Assembly (NCBI GenBank): GCA_039621445.1
Contig: CP154954.1
Location: 1,426,001 to 1,490,000, forward strand
Reading direction: 5' to 3'
Source: Euglena gracilis
Lineage: Eukaryota; Euglenida; Euglenophyceae; Euglenales
Length of the DNA stretch: 64,000 nucleotides
The translations under genes and the position numbers were made by a program. The notes below the pieces were generated by a model. That model made no database searches. It was not told the origin of the DNA and worked only from the letters and a program-made list of their open reading frames with translations. Shown in pieces: positions 30,950 to 49,487 of the stretch (the stretch's first letter is position 1; the number at the start of each line of letters is the position of its first letter).

Positions 30950-31288
30950 GGGCTGTTCGCCCATTAAAGCGGTACGTGAGCTGGGTTCAGAACGTCGAGA
31001 GACAGTTCGGTCCATATCCGGTGTGAGCGTTAGAGTATTGAAAGGCGCTTTCCTTAGTACGAGAGGACCGGGAAGGACGCACCAATGATGTACCAGTTTT
31101 TGTGCCAACAGAATACGCTGGGTAGTCAAGTGCGGAGTGGATAACTGCTGAAAGCATATAAGTAGGAAGCCCACCTTAAGATAAGTACTCTTCATAGGTC
31201 ACGGTAAGACGAACCGTTTGATAGGTATTAGGTGTACAATTGGTAACAATTTTAGCCGAGATATACTAACCGACCGAAAATTTTTTCC
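30950..31288 (+). rRNA. rrn23: 23S rRNA 3' end (copy C, 5' truncated)
   Basis: About 340 bases of the plastid large-subunit rRNA 3' domain. Recognisable pieces are GCCCATTAAAGCGGTACG, GAGCTGGGTTCAGAACGTC, GAGACAGTTCGGTC and the sarcin-ricin loop AGTACGAGAGGACC, target of elongation factors. The 3' end is placed near ACCGACCGAAAA. The rest of 23S is missing, cut at the G-run. It is followed 76 bases later by 5S in the same orientation. Confidence 0.93.
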
Positions 31289-31364
31289 TATATGAAAAAA
31301 AAACATTTATTTTTACTTGTCACTTTTTTAAGATTTAAAAGTTTCTTGAATGAACTTTTATTTT

Positions 31365-31478
31365 AGGGTGCTCTTGTCTTTATGGATCCACTTAAAACAT
31401 TTCGAACTTGCAAGTTAAACATAAAGGGTAAATGGATACTTGGAAGGTTGCTTTCTGGGAAAAGCTTTTAGTGCCCTT
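31365..31478 (+). rRNA. rrn5: 5S rRNA (copy C)
   Basis: About 113-nt RNA with a self-complementary terminal stem (AGGGTGCT at 31365 with AGTGCCCT at 31471). The 5S signature TTCGAACTTGCAAGTTAAAC lies in its middle (helix III and loop C), followed by a helix IV/V region. Position directly downstream of 23S in the same orientation supports the call. Confidence 0.87.
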
Positions 31479-32874
31479 ATCGCGAGTTTATTTATTAATA
31501 TTGAGTATGTTTTTGATTGATTTTTATGAATTTTGTCGATTTCTTTGTTAAAGTAGTTAAAATCTTTAAAGTTTTGATAAAAAATTTTTCTCTCAACAAG
31601 TTAAATAATAAAAAAAAATCATGTTTGAACTTTTTGTAAAGAAATTTTTAAGACAATCTTTGAATAAAGAAAAAGTGACTCTTAAAAATTTGAACTCTAA
31701 TACTTTTTTGGTTATGATTTTTTGTCAATTTAATAATTATTTATACTATTGCTTAAAATTTTTTCTAATATTGAGCTAGTTTAAACTTTGTTATTTTACT
31801 ATAATACCATAAATTTGCCAAACTTTCCTATTACAAGAATTGAAGATTGTTATTTTTTCAAGTTAGGACAAAAATTGTACGTCAATTTTGTTAAAAATAC
31901 TTTAATTTTTTATGGTTTATTTTCTCTATTGTATGTGTAACACTTGACCTATTTATATTAGTAAAAATGGTTCTAATTTTATCAAATTTCCATCTAATCA
32001 ACTAAATATAGAATTAGAGCATCGTTTTCGTTATAAATTTCAATATAATATTTAATGAAAAAATTTTTTTAATAAAAGCCAAATTTTTATTAAATGGTAA
32101 GAACAAGTAATTTTTTTACAAAAAATATAAATTATTAAATTTTTAGAAAACTCCTATGATATGAAAAAAACAAGACAATAATTTTTTAGTATCAAATTTA
32201 ATAAAGAGGCAAATTTTTCAATTTTTAAAGTTTTGAGTTAAATAAAAACAATTTGTTCATATAATACCATTTTAATTTTTTCAACTTTTTTGAAAAACTA
32301 ATAGTTTTATGTAGTGTAATATCAAAATTTATGTTATAAAAAAACTATTATTTAACAAGAGTTCGTTTATTTTTTTTTTTTTTTTATTTATTTAACTCAG
32401 CATCTAATTTGTCTTTAATAATGGAGAGTAATGAAACTAAAAGAGAAGTAAGCATTAACAGGTTGGTTGCAAACTTCCGTAAGAAAGCCTTTGAAAATAA
32501 AGGATTAAAAAAGCTCGTTCTTGGTTAATTAATTTTGGCCATGAAAATAATGCGAAAAATAGTACTTCTGCAAAATTGTATAAACATCGAAGTAATTGTT
32601 TTAAAACATTATTTTTTTAAGGGAACTTTTTGTTTTATTAAATATTAAGGTTAGTTAATTTATATGCATTTAAAATTAATTTTAAAAAATCCATTATACT
32701 ATTAATGTCAAATCAAAGAAACAGACTGTTTGAACTTTGTGAGAAATGGTAAATGGTTGTAGAGTACGCTCTAATTTATTAGATTTGTGAATTAATTCTT
32801 AACTTTGGTTTTATTTATTACAAATAAATAAATAATTTTTTTTGGTATGTTTATGTTAGATAAAAATTTTACTG
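31479..32874. other. 5S-rpoB spacer
   Basis: About 1.4 kb of AT-rich sequence with no recognised gene. Besides the small ORF at 32421-32528, a 35-codon open stretch at 31948-32055 (starting ISKNGSNF, ending with a stop after KFQYNI) has more varied codons than its surroundings and might be an exon, but I match it to nothing. A T-run near 32370-32387 differs in length and context between copies B and C. Confidence 0.5.
32421..32528 (+). CDS. small basic ORF, unidentified (copy C)
   Basis: ATG 32421 to TAA 32526-32528, 35 residues, beginning MESNETKREVSINRLVANF and rich in Lys, Arg and Asn. Local base composition is less AT-rich than the flanks, which hints at coding. The stretch SINRLVANFRKKA with the following Gly-Leu-Lys-Lys-Leu faintly resembles ribosomal protein bS21, but that is a weak visual resemblance and bS21 is not a usual plastid-encoded gene. 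The frame is open upstream for over 20 codons, so this might be the end of an exon. It is preserved in both copies B and C, which is not independent evidence because they look like copies of one sequence. Confidence 0.25.
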   Translation: MESNETKREVSINRLVANFRKKAFENKGLKKLVLG

Positions 32875-35800
32875 ATGATACAACGAAATAGTTTTCGCTC
32901 CTTTTTAAAAAAGGGTTTGGTAGAAGAGTTAAGAAAAATAAAAGATATAGCTCATGAAGGCTTTAGGATAAGCTTTCAAACAGATAATGTGAAATATAAA
33001 AAGCCTAAAATATCTGCTGAATTTGCATTGAAAAACGGGGAAACATACAGTTTATCTGTTCATATACCTGTTGAAGTTACCTATAATAATATGTTCCTTG
33101 TTAGGAGAGATTTTTATTATTTTTCCTATTAATTTTATAATATATTTTTCATTATAATAATAAGTTTTTTTTTAGCAAAAAAGAATTTATTATCTTATTA
33201 AATAAATATATATTATTTGCAAAAATTCCTTTAATGACTGAAAAAGGTACGTTTATTTTTAACGGTAATAAAAGAATTATGGATGTGGTTTATATTATTA
33301 CTTTTAATTTTTTATTAATTATATTTATAAGTTAATTTTTTTTAATTTTTAGGTTTGAGTTTTTTTAATTCATTTTTAACCAAATTATTCGTAGTCCTGG
33401 CGTTTATTTTGAAAAAAATCGTTATAATGATTCCATATTTGCGACGTTAATACCAACTTTTGGTAGTTGGTTAACTTTTAAAATTGATGTGCGTTTTTAA
33501 ATGTTATTTAGTAATTTGGATTTTTAAATTATATTTTTACATTAAATTAAATTCTTTTTTAAAATTGAAAATTTTTTATATTTGGGTCAAGACGAGGGAA
33601 TTTTCGTTAAAGTAGACAAAATAAAGACAGCTATACCTTTAATAAATTTTTTGAAATGCTTAGGCCTATCCCGAAAAAAATTTTTTTTGTATCTTAACGA
33701 TCCTATTTTTATAGAAACGTTACAAGAAAGTGAGTCTTATGGTATTAGATTGGAATTTTTCGAATTTTATAAAATATTTTTTCCAAACGAAGTTAATGTT
33801 CGTTTTTTGAGATTTTTATATGTTTGATTTTATTATTTTATATTATTTTTTTAGTTAATAAGATATTAATTTTTTTTTTATTTTTTCAGATGTTTTTTTA
33901 TCTGAAAGGAAATGCCCGAAAATTTTTACGTTCAAAGTTTATGGATCTTGAGTTTATTCGTGTATTTTTTGTAATTTACAAAAGTTAAATTTTTTATAGA
34001 TTATTTTAAAATTTTTTGATTTATTATTTTATGCCAGCATTATTAGCCGAGATTAAACACGTAAATATGATTTGGGTGAAGTAGGTCGCTTTAGGGTTAA
34101 TACTAAAATTTATAGATCCGAATTTTTTCAAAGTAATAGAACTTTGCAACCCGAAGATGTTTTGGGTATAGCTCATTATTTGATTGAGTTAAAGAAAGGT
34201 TGGGAAATAATGAAGAATAATAGTATCTTTATTTGTTTGTTTATTTAAATTTATTAAAATTTTTATTTATTATAAAAATTTTTTAGCAATATTTTATTAA
34301 TGATACCTTTTGATGAGATCGATGATTTAAAAAACAAATTAGTACGTAGTATAGGTGAACTTCTTCAAAGTCAATTCCGAATTATTTTAAATGAATTAGA
34401 ATCTAGTTTAAAAGAAAAATTGATATTTCTTTATAAAAATCCTTCTGAAAAAACTTTTAGATTATCTAGATTTTTTAATTCTTACTTTATAACTAATCGT
34501 ATTCGAAAGTTTTTTTCTGTTAATCCACTTTCTCAATTGTTAGATGATACAAATTCTTTGTCTGAGCTTACACATAAAAGGAAGTTAAGTCCCTTTGGTC
34601 CTAATGGTCTTAATAAAGAAAGAACAAAGTTAGATGTAAGAGAAATAAATACTAGTCAATATGGAAGGGTTTGTCCTATTGAGACAAGTGAGGGAAAAAA
34701 TGCTGGTTTGATTTTATCTTTAGCAAAAGATGTAAGAGTTGATAAGTATGGATTTTTAGAAAGCCCTTTTTATAAGGTTTTGAGAGGAAAGATAGAAACC
34801 AATAAAGGAATTTATTTTATTTCTTCTGCGCAGGAAAAATATTTTACAGTAGCTCCGTTTGATGTCTTTAGAAGTTCTCAAAGTAATCTTTTAGATAAAA
34901 ATAAGCTTCTAGGTGTTAAAAGAAGTAAAATTTTTCATATTCTTTCTCAAAAAATATTGATTTTATAAGTATTTCAACAGATCAATTTACTTCATTAGGT
35001 ACAGGCTTAGTTCCTTTTTTGGAGCATAACGATGCTAATAGGGTTCTTATGGGTTCAAACATGCAACGACAATCTCTTATTTTATTGGAAAAGGAAGTTC
35101 CTTTTATAAAAACTGGACGCGAGGCTTTAATTAATCGAGAAAGTGATGCCACGGTTTTAGCAAAAAGTAGTGGAAAAGTAATTTATTCTAGTTTAAAAAA
35201 AATAGTTATTCAAGAGGAAGAATATTGTGCTAATATTGAATTTTTTAATAAAAATTATTCTTTTTTTAATTTATTGGGGTGCTTAAATGAAATATCTCAA
35301 AAAAATTTTAAACTTATTAAAAAAGTTAACCAAAAAATTTATTTTTTAGAGTCTCCTAAGAAATCGAATCACGGTGTTTATATTCAGAAATTCCTATTGT
35401 TCATGAAGGTGAGTGGGTTAGAAAAGGACAAATTATAGCTGATGGTATGAGTACATTAAGAGGTGGCATTTGTTTAGGAAAAAATGTTTTGGTCGCGTAC
35501 CTTGGATGGGAAGGTTATAATTTTGAAGATGCCGTAATTATTAGTGAAAGGCTTGTTTTTGAAGATATTTTTACTTCTATACATATGAAAAAATTTAAAA
35601 CTTTTATTGTAAATGATGAAAAAAAAGGTGTGCGAATTTAAATTTAGTTAATTTTGAAAATTTAATTCTTAATTTTATTTTTCGTAAATTTTGGTATAAA
35701 TATTATTTAGAGATATTTAATTATAACTTTTATTTGTTTTTAAAATTATTAATTTTTTTTATAACTTTTTCAAAAATTTATATTTAGCTTTTTTTCATAT

Positions 35801-36991
35801 TTCATTATTAATGAAAAATTAAATTCAATTAAAATTTTTTGATTTAAATGAAAAATGTTTATTTTATTTAATAAAGCTAAATCTATTATTAGTTTAGATG
35901 TTTAGTTTGAAAACGAATATTAATTTGTTAAGTTTTAAGAAAATATTAGTATGTTTATTCCTAATGCAAGTTTAAAAACTATTAAAAACTTGAAAAATAA
36001 TGGTATTATTAAAATAGGTTCAGAGATTAAAGCACAGGATGTTTTAATTGGAAGAATTAAAGTTAAGTTAAAAAATACGCCAAAAAATAAAATGTTAATA
36101 GCATTTTTTGGCAATAAGGTACGAAAAGACGTTTCTTTACGTTCTCCTCGCTCTTTGGTAGGTATTGTTACAAGTGTTGAGATTTTATGTAAAAAGTCGA
36201 ATTGTTCTGTTCTTATTCATGTTGCCGAAAAACGCAGAATACAAATAGGTGATAAAATTGCAGGACGGCATGGTAATAAAGGTATAATTTCGAAAATTGT
36301 TCCGTCTATAGATATGCCTTTTCTTCCTGATGGTACACCTGTTGATATGATTTTAAATCCTCTAGGCATACCATCTAGAATGAATGTTGGTCAAGTCTTT
36401 GAAAGTTTGTTAAACTTGTCTTCTTTATTTTTGAAAGAAAGGTATAAAATTCAACCTTTTGATGAAGTCCAAACAAGTATGAATTCAAAATCTTTTGTGT
36501 ATAAAAAATTAAATGAAGCGCGTAAAAGAACTAAAAAAGATTGGCTTTTTAATCCAAATTATCCAGGAAAAGCCTTTTTATATGATGGTAGAAATTGTAG
36601 GCCTTTTGATCACCCTGTAGCTTTTGGTTATGCGTATATTTTAAAATTAATACATATGGTTAAAGACAAAATTCATGCGAGAGTTACCGGCCCTTATTCT
36701 TCAGTAACTCAACAACCTTTACGTGGAAAATCGAAAAATGGTGGACAAAGGTTTGGGGAAATGGAGGTTTGGGCTATAGAAGGATTTGGTGCTGCATATT
36801 TGTTGCAGGAGTTATTAACTATTAAATCTGATGATGTATTAAATAGATCAGAAGCGTTATTTAGTTTAATAAATGGTACTTATTTTTCTAAGCCAAATAT
36901 TCCCGAAGCTTTCAAGTTATTTATTTTAGAAATGCAATCTTTATGTATTGATATTAAAATTTTTACAAATAATTATAAAAAATTCGATTAG
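32875..36991 (+). CDS. rpoB: rpoB, RNA polymerase beta subunit (copy C, frameshifted)
   Basis: Third version of rpoB. Approximate exons: 32875-33096, 33217-33279, 33378-33488, 33573-33806, 33892-33959, 34034-34197, 34300-35627, 35951-36991. The protein blocks are those described for 24636-28751. Exon 7 is broken twice relative to copy B: one T missing in a T-run at about 34932 and one A missing in an A-run near 35390. Both are one-base homopolymer losses and the frame resumes each time, so these are best read as sequence errors. Exon 4 has [20 protein letters not shown]. The intron after exon 7 begins GTGTGCG and is about 320 nt. Confidence 0.88.
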
Positions 36992-37074
36992 TTAAATTTT
37001 TGAGTTATTTTTTTTTTATGAAGTTTTTATGGTCAATTAAGACCTGATACTTATTTTTATTTATTTTTGTATTT

Positions 37075-40534
<3,460 letters not shown>

Positions 40535-40625
40535 ATACTTTAATTTTTTGTATGAGCTAAGTAGTTTTAAAGTTTATTATTTTATTGATTTATTTCAATA
40601 AGTTTGTTAAATTATTATTTTAATT

Positions 40626-44212
<3,587 letters not shown>

Positions 44213-44242
44213 TTAGCAAAATTTACTATAATTTGAGTAACT

Positions 44243-44315
44243 GGGGGTATAGCTCAGTTGGTAGAGCGTCTGCCTTACAAGCAGAATGTCAGCGGTTCGA
44301 ATCCGTTTGCCCTCA
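44243..44315 (+). tRNA. trnV-UAC: tRNA-Val (UAC), copy C
   Basis: Direct repeat of 9905-9977. Confidence 0.94.
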
Positions 44316-44331
44316 AAGGTTATTTACTTTA

Positions 44332-44403
44332 TCCTTAATAGCTCAGTGGTAGAGCAATCGGCTGTTAACCGATCGGTCGTAGGTTCGAATCCTACTTAAG
44401 GAG
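44332..44403 (+). tRNA. trnN-GUU: tRNA-Asn (GUU), copy C
   Basis: Direct repeat of 9994-10065. Confidence 0.95.
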
Positions 44404-44406
44404 TAA

Positions 44407-44480
44407 GGGCTTGTAGCTCAGTGGACTAGAGCACGTGGCTACGAACTACGGAGTCAGGGGTTCGAATCCCTTCTTGCCCG
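44407..44480 (+). tRNA. trnR-ACG: tRNA-Arg (ACG), copy C
   Basis: Direct repeat of 10069-10142. Confidence 0.94.
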
Positions 44481-44525
44481 ATTGATTAGTAATTTCGTTA
44501 TTTTTTATGATCATTTAATTTTTAA

Positions 44526-44609
44526 TACAGGCAGAGAGACTCGAACTCTCACATCATAAAGACACAGGAACCTAAATCCTGCGCGTCTACCAAATTCCGC
44601 CATGCCTGC
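44526..44609 (-). tRNA. trnL-UAG: tRNA-Leu (UAG), copy C
   Basis: Direct repeat of 10188-10271, minus strand. Confidence 0.94.
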
Positions 44610-44680
44610 TTTATCAATATTAATAAATGTTAATATTGTTTTTTATTTATTTTAAAACGTGTTAAATAAATTTTGTTATT

Positions 44681-45276
44681 TTATATTCTACGTCTCTTGC
44701 TAGGTCGACATCCATTATGTGGTAAGGGAGTGACATCTCTTATGCAACTTATGCGTAGACCTAAACTTTGTACGCATTTTAAAGCTGTTTCTCGTCCGGT
44801 TCCAGGTCCACTAATGTTTATCTCAACTTTTTGAAGTCCTTGTTCTATAGCTTTCTTAACGGCAATTGCAGTAGTTGTCTTTGTAGCTAACGGTGTAGCC
44901 TTTTTCGAGCTTTTAAAACCGCATGCTCCTGAAGATGACCAAGCGATTACATTTCCTTTTGGATCACTTACCGAAACTAAGAATTTAATTAGATGTATTT
45001 TCTATTATTTAATATAAAGGAAAATTTTTTTTAGTTTTATTGTGATGATTTTTTGTATAATTTTTTTAATATTAAATCGCTTCATTATTATAAGTTGTTT
45101 TTTTAAGATATTGATTTTTAAATGCTTTTTTTTAAAGATAAAAATTATAATAACTTTATATTACATTATATACTATTAATTTTTGATTGCATGTAAGTTT
45201 AATCCCATAATATGGACAATTCCTTTTGGAAATTTTTTTTTTGTTATTTTGATTATTTTTTTTTTTGTTTTATCAT
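44681..45276 (-). CDS. rps11: rps11, 30S ribosomal protein S11 (copy C)
   Basis: Two-exon S11 as at 10343-10939. Exon 2 (about 44988-44681) is intact. Exon 1 starts at ATG 45276 but its first lysine homopolymer is one base shorter than in copy A, putting the GIVHI block out of frame. Confidence 0.85.
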
Positions 45277-45399
45277 TTTTTTATAAATAAATATTTCTTT
45301 TTAAGAACAAAATTTGCAAAAAGCATGATTTCCTTGAGTTTTTAATATTTATTTCATTTTTTATATTATTCACAATTTTCCCTATAAATTAATTTATAA

Positions 45400-46018
45400 T
45401 TAGACCTTGCGTGAATAGAATTCGATTACTAAAAGTTCATTAACTATTAACGATATCGCTTTTCTATTGATTAAACCAATAATTTTTGCTTCTAAGTTTT
45501 TTTTGTTAAGAGATAAATGTGGTGGTATTAATAGTAATTCTTTAGATTCTATGTTTTTTTGTATGACATTTTCTGATACAGTACTTTTTTTAGGTTTTAT
45601 AATACTTTTTGGTTGGCAAATAAAACTAGGTATATTGATAACTTTGTCATCTACACAAATGTGACCATGATTTATTAGTTGTTTTGCAGCCATTATTGTA
45701 GGTGCAAAACCTATTCGATGTACAATATTATCTAATCTCATTTCCAAAAAAGTTAGCAAAAATCTTCCGGATGATCCTTTTTTTTTCCTAGATTTTTTTA
45801 CATAATTTAGAAGTTGTCTTTCGGTTATTCCGTAGTTAAATCGCAGTTTTTGTTTTTTCTTTTAATCTTATGTTATATTTTGATATTTTTTTTTTCCTTT
45901 TAAAGGATGTTGCTGGTTGCCCTGGGGATTTTCTTTTCTTTGATGTTTTATTTGTAAGACTTGGAAGTTTTCCTATTCTACGAACTATTCGCAATCGTGG
46001 TCCTCTATATCTTGACAT
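45400..46018 (-). CDS. rps4: rps4, 30S ribosomal protein S4 (copy C, one frameshift)
   Basis: Same gene as 11063-11680 but with one extra T (plus strand) in the run at about 45850-45860, splitting it after residue 55 or so into a 60-residue start and a downstream frame. Copies A and B are intact, so I treat the break as an error and not as gene decay. Confidence 0.9.
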
Positions 46019-46094
46019 AGTTTTATCTATATTTTTTTTGATCTTAAATAACTTTTTCTATGTTAATTGTTTTTGTTGTTTAACATCTAATTGC

Positions 46095-46176
46095 GAGTTG
46101 TTGCCCGAGTGGTTAATGGGGGCGGATTGTAAATCCGCTAGTTCATCTTTCGCTGGTTCGAATCCAGCACGACTCA
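46095..46176 (+). tRNA. trnY-GUA: tRNA-Tyr (GUA), copy C
   Basis: Direct repeat of 11757-11838. Confidence 0.94.
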
Positions 46177-46240
46177 AAATATTTTTATATTTAATCAGAC
46201 AGTTTTCGAGTTATAATAAATTTTTATTATATTTTTTATA

Positions 46241-46314
46241 GGTGGGTGTAGCCAAGTGGTAAGGCAAAGGACTGTGACTCCTTCATTCGCGGGTTCGATC
46301 CCCGTCATTCACCA
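46241..46314 (+). tRNA. trnH-GUG: tRNA-His (GUG), copy C
   Basis: Direct repeat of 11903-11976. Confidence 0.93.
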
Positions 46315-46328
46315 TCTATTAATTTTTA

Positions 46329-46400
46329 GGCTCAGTAGCTCAGAGGTAGAGCAGGGGATTCATAAGCCCTTGGTCACAGGTTCAAATCTTGTCTGAGCCA
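46329..46400 (+). tRNA. trnM-CAU: tRNA-Met (CAU), copy C
   Basis: Direct repeat of 11991-12062. Confidence 0.9.
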
Positions 46401-46404
46401 AACT

Positions 46405-46477
46405 GCGCTTTTAGTTCAATTGGTAGAACGTAGGTCTCCAAAACCTGATGTAGTAGGTTCGAATCCTACAGAGCGCG
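46405..46477 (+). tRNA. trnW-CCA: tRNA-Trp (CCA), copy C
   Basis: Direct repeat of 12067-12139. Confidence 0.94.
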
Positions 46478-46504
46478 TTTATTTTTTTTCTTTATCTTAA
46501 ATTT

Positions 46505-46569
46505 GCCCCCATCGTCTAGAGGCCTAGGACATCTCCCTTTCACGGAGGCAACGGGTTTTCGAATTCTCC
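46505..46569 (+). pseudogene. trnE-UUC: broken tRNA-Glu (copy C)
   Basis: Matches trnE-UUC up to about 46555 (anticodon arm intact) but the T-arm reads GGGTTTTCGAATTC and the acceptor 3' side is gone. It sits at the decaying end of copy C, so it is an edge artefact and not a true pseudogene. Confidence 0.7.
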
Positions 46570-46580
46570 TTAATTTATTT

Positions 46581-46633
46581 CGGGTAAAAAGCTCAGTTGG
46601 TAGAAGCGTGGTCCTTCAAGTCCAATGTCGCGC
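46581..46633 (+). pseudogene. trnG-UCC: broken tRNA-Gly remnant (copy C)
   Basis: Residual trnG-UCC: CGGGTA then AGCTCAGTTGGTAGA with inserted bases, TCCTTCAAGTCC, and no T-arm. Both indels and truncation point to low-quality sequence at the end of copy C. Confidence 0.6.
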
Positions 46634-46639
46634 TTTAAA

Positions 46640-46950
46640 AAACGAAATCACAGTAATTTTTTTTTTTTGTATTTAGAAGTTAATTTTATTTTTTTTAATA
46701 TTTTTTTTATATTAATACGATTCATCTTATTTTTTTTTTTTTGTTTTTTCTTTATTTTCTTTTTATTTTTTTATTTTAATTTTTTATCTTTTAAATTTTA
46801 TTTATAAATAAATATGGGAAAATAAAAATGTTAAAATTGTAAAATAATTTTTATCTTATCTTTTTGATTTTAAATAAAAAATATTAGATTATTTTATTTT
46901 TATTTTTTTTTTTTTTTTTTTCTTTTTCTTTTCATTTTTCCTTTTTTTTT

Positions 46951-46981
<31 letters not shown>

Positions 46982-47140
46982 TTTTTTTTATATTTTTTTT
47001 TTTTTTATTGTTCTATTATTTTTTTTTTTTTATTTTTTAAATTTGTTTTTTTTATTTTTTTATATATTTTTTTTATTTAATTTTTTTTTTTTTTTTTTTT
47101 TTTTTTATTTTATTTTTTTTTTTTTTTTTATTACAATGTG
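46640..47140. repeat. T-rich low-complexity junction
   Basis: About 500 bases made almost only of T-runs broken by single A, C or G. It joins the decayed end of copy C to the left arm of segment 2. Neither flank shows this sequence in its other copies (after trnG in copy A comes psbB; in the right arm at 63172 comes intron and psbC). Open frames in it are artefacts of composition. Confidence 0.8.
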
Positions 47141-48476
47141 TTATTTTGTTAAAAAAATTAATGGATTCAGATAAAAAAGTCAAGTGACCAAAAGAAAAAC
47201 AATTTAAAATATGAAAGTTATATTTTTTTGATACAGTATTGAACGATTCAGAAACTAAAAAAGATTTAAATAATAATCGTTTAGAAGAATAAAAATCTTG
47301 TTTAGATTCTGAATTAAAAGCAGAGAAAGCGTGTTTTTTTACAAAAAAAAGTGAATATGATAAACTTCTTAAATCCGAATATTTGTGATACTCTCTCCAA
47401 TTCTTTATTACTGGATATAACTTAGAGGCTTTAACGACAGAACCATAATTTGAATTGTTAACTATTCTTTTAACTCGATTAAGGAAAAATTGATAATTAT
47501 TAAGGCTAGGAATTGCAGAAATACCATTTTTAACTTTTTCCGAAAATTTAAAATGCCAACCTAAAAAATCAAAACCCTTAGTGTTGGATACAAGTAAAAA
47601 TTTAGAAGAATTCTTTTTTATACCTCGCGTATAAAGTAAAGAGAGAATTTGATTTGCAAGTATTTTTTCATTATCCATGGGTCGTAAAAAAAATAACATA
47701 TAATAACCATAGCGCACACAATTATGAACGTTTTCAACTCCATTTAACATAACGTTTAATAACAAAGAACTAAAAGTCGAAATTTGACACTCATTTTCTG
47801 GAAAGTGCAAATTGAAACCTAATTCCAACAAACGAAAAATCCCTAATTTAATATTTCTCGGAGCAATTAATTTTTTCATCAAATAATCATAATTAAAAAT
47901 AGAAAAATTACAATTTAACTCAACTTTTAAAATTCTTTTTTTACTACCAAACGAAATATTTGATAAATTAAGCAAAATAGCTTGCTGAACCTTATAAATA
48001 GGAACATTATAACGAAAACCAAAATTAAATGGATGAAAAAAAGCTTCATGAACAGGTTCAAGGGCAAATTTAATCAAAACTTGCCAGGAACGATCCGAAA
48101 TAGTCGAAATTGTATCTGAGATTAAATTTTCATTTAAATCGAAAACACATCTTTTCCTTAAAGATTGAGGCTTCCAATTATTCCAATTTTTTCTTAAATA
48201 TTCGTTTAATTCAAATCTTTCCAAAAAATTTAAAGTAGTTTTTCCATCAACTCCTGAAATTTTTTTATTGAAACTCAATTGTGTTACTTCGCGAATAGCT
48301 AACAATCTTGCACAATTAGATTGAAAAATAAGTTTTTGAAGCTCATATAAATTTTTCTTATCATGAATATAAGAAACTTTAAATAAACGCCTTTGAACTT
48401 TAAATAATAAACGAACAGATTTTTCCCAAGAAAAATTTTGATAAAAAGAAACTTGAAAAATTTCATAAAAAATCAT
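47073..48476 (-). CDS. mat1: psbC intron maturase (mat1-like), left-arm copy with altered C-terminus
   Basis: Inverted copy of the maturase-like ORF at 61842-63218. The proteins agree until about the last 20 residues. There the left copy runs into the T-rich junction, giving a spurious poly-lysine tail, and has lost the natural C-terminus. See the right-arm entry for domains. Confidence 0.85.
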   Translation of the reverse strand: MIFYEIFQVSFYQNFSWEKSVRLLFKVQRRLFKVSYIHDKKNLYELQKLIFQSNCARLLAIREVTQLSFNKKISGVDGKTTLNFLERFELNEYLRKNWNNWKPQSLRKRCVFDLNENLISDTISTISDRSWQVLIKFALEPVHEAFFHPFNFGFRYNVPIYKVQQAILLNLSNISFGSKKRILKVELNCNFSIFNYDYLMKKLIAPRNIKLGIFRLLELGFNLHFPENECQISTFSSLLLNVMLNGVENVHNCVRYGYYMLFFLRPMDNEKILANQILSLLYTRGIKKNSSKFLLVSNTKGFDFLGWHFKFSEKVKNGISAIPSLNNYQFFLNRVKRIVNNSNYGSVVKASKLYPVIKNWREYHKYSDLRSLSYSLFFVKKHAFSAFNSESKQDFYSSKRLLFKSFLVSESFNTVSKKYNFHILNCFSFGHLTFLSESINFFNKITHCNKKKKKNKIKKKKKKKKIK

Positions 48477-48560
48477 AAAAGAAAATAACAACAAAATATA
48501 AAAACAAAAACTTTAAATCATAAAAAACCACCCCCACAAAAATTAGAATTCAAAACACAC

Positions 48561-49323
48561 CACCCAAAAGTTTACCTGATACATTTATAAGTCTAGCATT
48601 ACCTGATTAAGATAGAAAAAATTAAAATTCTAAAGTTTCCCTCCAAAACACTTTACGTGAAAATTTTATTTCATAAAGCGTATAAAATTAAATTTAACTT
48701 AACAATAGTTTTTACAAAAATAATTCTATGAGGATAATTCCTAAATAAAATTTACGAACTTTTACGGTACAATACCTCACCTTATTGCAAATTTTCTTAA
48801 ATGTTTTTTGTCAAAACAGAAAATTTACAATTTTTTACGTTTCATACATTTTTTAATTAAAAATTTTTAGGTCCAAAAATCTACTTAATAAAACAAAATT
48901 GATAAAAGACTAAACCAAGTAAAAAATATGTGATGATAAAAAATTTTTTACAAATGCCCAATTATAAAATTCAAATCTTAAAAATAAAAAGTTTTCATTA
49001 ATATGTTCGAAAAAGTATAAAACTTTTACTAACCTTTTAATTATTAAATATTTTATTTTAAATAAAAATAAAATTTACTTTTGCAAAAAACTTTTATTAT
49101 TAGAAAATATTAAAGTTTAAATGTAAGCTTTTTTAAACAAAATTTGCGTTTTGTAAAAAATACATTGCAAATACAAATATATTGATTACAATACCAAAAA
49201 TTAAAGCTCAAAAATGTAAAATTAATCTTTAATCCATAAAAGACTTACTTTCAATACATTAAAAATAAAACGTTTCGCACCCCACCAAGCAAATCCAGTT
49301 GATTCCTGATCACGACCACCTAC
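48561..49323 (-). CDS. psbC: psbC exons (left arm)
   Basis: Two small psbC exons on the minus strand: 49323-49281 ([14 protein letters not shown]) and 48605-48561 ([14 protein letters not shown]), separated by a group II intron. They are the inverted copy of 60995-61757. The next exon ([19 protein letters not shown]) is absent here because the arm ends inside the maturase intron. Confidence 0.88.
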
Positions 49324-49487
49324 AGTTAGTTAAATCGAAAATCCGTTTTCCAAACTATACTTGCACAAATAATTCATTGCACATACAGCTTTCTGACTGA
49401 CAAAAAACAATTAACACTACAAAATTAAAATTCTAATTATTCAAGATTCCTATATTTGTTTAACAATCAACAACGATATATTAAGAA

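Noticed and set aside
30908-31195. 95-residue minus-strand ORF ending in a proline run
   Set aside because: It is antisense to 23S rRNA and its proline tail is the G-run read backwards.
46505-46633. True tRNA pseudogenes (trnE, trnG)
   Set aside because: Both are intact in copies A and B; the breaks coincide with the end of copy C and point to bad sequence.
46625-46807. 60-residue Phe-rich ORF in the T-rich zone
   Set aside because: Composed almost entirely of T-runs over the decayed trnG remnant; no start signal or homology.
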